DNA of 41,312 bases from an uncultured bacterium (GTDB lineage: Bacteria > UBP6 > UBA1177): NCBI GenBank assembly GCA_947305505.1, contig CAMZDX010000005.1, positions 1 to 41,312 of the forward strand, read 5' to 3'. Positions 39,750 through 41,312 of the stretch are shown here, in pieces. The position numbers and the translations under genes were made by a program. The notes beneath the pieces were generated by a model, which saw only the letters and a program-made list of their open reading frames with translations, did no database searches and had not been told where the DNA came from. Numbering within the stretch: the stretch's first letter is position 1; every line of letters begins with the position of its first letter.

Positions 39750-40719
39750 AGTTGACCTCGCTACCGAATCTTTTCGGTTTGATATATTTGTCGATAAGAG
39801 GAACGAACGCGTTCATGATGAGGATCGAGAACATGCAGCCTTCGGGATATGCGCCCCAGAGCCTGATGCACGAACAGATGATGCCTGCACCGACCGCGAA
39901 AATTATCTGACCTTTCGGATTCATCGGGCTCGTTACCATGTCGGTAAGCATGAAGAATGCGCCGAGCATTACGCCGCCGCCGAGAATGTGGTAGAGCGGA
40001 TTGACGAACGCTTCAGGATTTACGAGCCATGCGATTCCGGTGAAAACGAAGATCGTGGCAAGGAAAAAGAAGGGGATATGCCACGAAATGATCTTTTTGT
40101 AGATAAGGAAAAGTCCGCCGAGAAGTATCGCGAGCGCACTTGTTTCGCCTAAAGAACCGCCGACAGTACCGATGAAAAGATCCCAGTAAGCCGGAAGCTG
40201 GTTGAAAGCGTGAAGTTTGATGTTCCCGAGCGGAGTAGCAGCCGTCATAGCATCAACAACATTCCAGACGAACCTTGTTTCACCGGGTTTCGGCCAGGTC
40301 GTCATCGAAACGGGGAAGCTGATGAGCAGGAACGCTCTGCCGACAAGTGCCGGGTTGAACGGGTTTTTGCCGAGACCGCCGAAAGCCATTTTCGCGATGC
40401 CGATAGCGACTAAAGCACCGATGAAAAGCTGCCAGAGCGGGATCGAACTCGGCATATTGAAAGCGAGTAACAGTCCGGTAACAGCGGCTGAACCGTCGCA
40501 GACCGTGACTTTGGTTTTAAGCAGGAATTTCTGGATCAGGTATTCGATACCTACGCAGAAAACAAGCGAAGCCGCAACGACGACGAGCGCCCTTATTCCG
40601 AAATTGTAAAGAGCCGAAATAAAGGAAGGGATAAGCGCGGCGCAGACGAGCCACATGATCCTGTTCGTCGTAAAATGACCCTTTTCATGCGGCGAGAGGG
40701 AAACTTTCATATTGTTCAT
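39739..40719 (-). CDS. rnfD: Rnf electron transport complex subunit RnfD
   Basis: A 326-residue membrane protein with about nine helices, family NqrB/RnfD. FNMPSSIPLWQLFIGA, GLGKNPFNPALVGRAFL and the FMN-binding segment DAMTAATPLGN are clear. The ligand Thr is retained although the usual GAT reads AAT. The start overlaps the rnfC stop in ATGA. It forms part of the ion-pumping membrane core (Na+ or H+, not decidable from sequence alone). Confidence 0.94.
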   Translation of the reverse strand: MNNMKVSLSPHEKGHFTTNRIMWLVCAALIPSFISALYNFGIRALVVVAASLVFCVGIEYLIQKFLLKTKVTVCDGSAAVTGLLLAFNMPSSIPLWQLFIGALVAIGIAKMAFGGLGKNPFNPALVGRAFLLISFPVSMTTWPKPGETRFVWNVVDAMTAATPLGNIKLHAFNQLPAYWDLFIGTVGGSLGETSALAILLGGLFLIYKKIISWHIPFFFLATIFVFTGIAWLVNPEAFVNPLYHILGGGVMLGAFFMLTDMVTSPMNPKGQIIFAVGAGIICSCIRLWGAYPEGCMFSILIMNAFVPLIDKYIKPKRFGSEVNYGG

Positions 40720-41312
40720 TTTGCCTCCTGTTTTTTAGCAGCTCTTTCTCTTCTGATCCTTCCGACATTCGCCTTTGCGAGCCTGATGTAGTCGAGCAGC
40801 GGACGCGCACTCGGACAGGTGTAGCTGCAGCAGCCGCATTCGATGCAGTCGGTTACGTTGAGAACATCGAGTTCGTCCCATTTTCCTCTTTCGGAAAGTT
40901 TTTCGTAGAGGAAAGGCTCAAGTCCCATCGGACATGCCGCGACACATTTTGCGCAGCGGATGCAGTTCTGAACTTCGTGCCTTTTAGCCTCGCTTTCGTC
41001 AAGCAGAAGAACGCCGCTCGTTCCTTTCGTGATCGGAAATTCCGCTGAAACGGCAGCTTTTCCCATCATCGGTCCGCCGGATATGATCTTGCCGGTCCCT
41101 TCAGGGATTCCGCCCGATTTTTCGATGAGGACGCTTGCCGGAATGCCGACTCTGACAAGATAGTTCGCCGGTTTCGCCAGCTTTTTGCCGGTGACGGTCA
41201 CGACTCTTTCGAAAAGCGGTTTGTGTTTCTGGACTGCTTCGTAAATCGCGAGAGCACTTCCGACGTTGTCGACTACGCAGCCTACATCAAGCGGAAGTTT
41301 GCCCGACGGCAC
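40716..41312 (-). CDS. rnfC: Rnf electron transport complex subunit RnfC (N-terminus outside the window)
   Basis: The C-terminal 198 residues of RnfC; the frame is open to the right edge. It has the SLBB-like segment (KPANYLVRVGIPASVLI), then ISGGPMMG, and two 4Fe-4S motifs, CIRCAKCVAACP and CIECGCCSYTCP. The missing N-terminal part should contain the NADH/FMN-binding domain. RnfC is the cytoplasmic NAD-side subunit. The gene order here is C-D-G-E-A; rnfB is not seen and may lie upstream beyond the window, as in the rnfBCDGEA order of several anaerobes. Confidence 0.95.
   Translation of the reverse strand: MPSGKLPLDVGCVVDNVGSALAIYEAVQKHKPLFERVVTVTGKKLAKPANYLVRVGIPASVLIEKSGGIPEGTGKIISGGPMMGKAAVSAEFPITKGTSGVLLLDESEAKRHEVQNCIRCAKCVAACPMGLEPFLYEKLSERGKWDELDVLNVTDCIECGCCSYTCPSARPLLDYIRLAKANVGRIRRERAAKKQEAK

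Overview
The window comes from a Gram-negative, anaerobic-looking bacterium. It carries lipoproteins with lipoboxes, an ECF sigma/FecR-type anti-sigma pair, an Rnf electron-transport operon and an NrdG-type radical SAM activase. Several exported proteins are rich in Asp, Glu and Cys, and one has a DNGxDD...DC motif like those common in Myxococcota and other former Deltaproteobacteria. That makes a deltaproteobacterium/Myxococcota-like lineage a reasonable but unproven guess. No rRNA or tRNA gene is visible.

Layout. Positions 1-18312 look like ordinary chromosome: end of an SDR oxidoreductase, radical SAM activase, UbiB/AarF kinase, sigma/anti-sigma/lipoprotein operon, a membrane class III adenylate cyclase, trkA-trkH potassium uptake, a lipoprotein with three thioredoxin folds, a sugar N-acetyltransferase with an atypical thioredoxin, a ZU5-like lipoprotein with AGDPIM repeats, an aquaporin, a cyclic-2,3-diphosphoglycerate-synthetase-like protein and carbamate kinase. 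Positions 18380-37900 are accessory: an ATPase/DUF234 protein, a DUF1016 (YhcG-like) nuclease between two 80-bp direct repeats, a complete type II-A CRISPR-Cas locus (17 repeats, csn2, cas2, cas1, cas9, tracrRNA), a decayed BRO-type antirepressor, a TIGR03960/DUF2344 radical SAM protein, an orphan DinJ-like antitoxin, a peptide-maturation (RiPP-like) island and a VapBC-like pair. Positions 37986 to the end hold rnfA, rnfE, rnfG, rnfD and part of rnfC, all on the minus strand.

The least familiar system is the minus-strand operon at 33147-36589. A 55-residue Cys-containing peptide gene is followed by a terminator-like hairpin, a PD-(D/E)XK-like protein, a radical SAM/SPASM protein with a PqqD-like N-terminus, an amidohydrolase, two small proteins and a 32-residue Cys-rich membrane peptide. 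The genes overlap or nearly abut. A divergent XRE regulator with an inverted repeat beside it completes the unit, and near-identical 48-bp direct repeats (33037-33084 and 37180-37227) bracket it. The simplest reading is a mobile, self-regulated peptide-modification cassette with product unknown.

In the CRISPR locus, cas9-cas1-cas2-csn2 are coupled by three successive 4-base overlaps. The array is transcribed leftward from a short leader next to csn2, and tracrRNA is transcribed rightward from a promoter that overlaps the cas9 ribosome-binding site. The leader also carries an inverted, internally deleted copy of the repeat that could pair with the first repeat.
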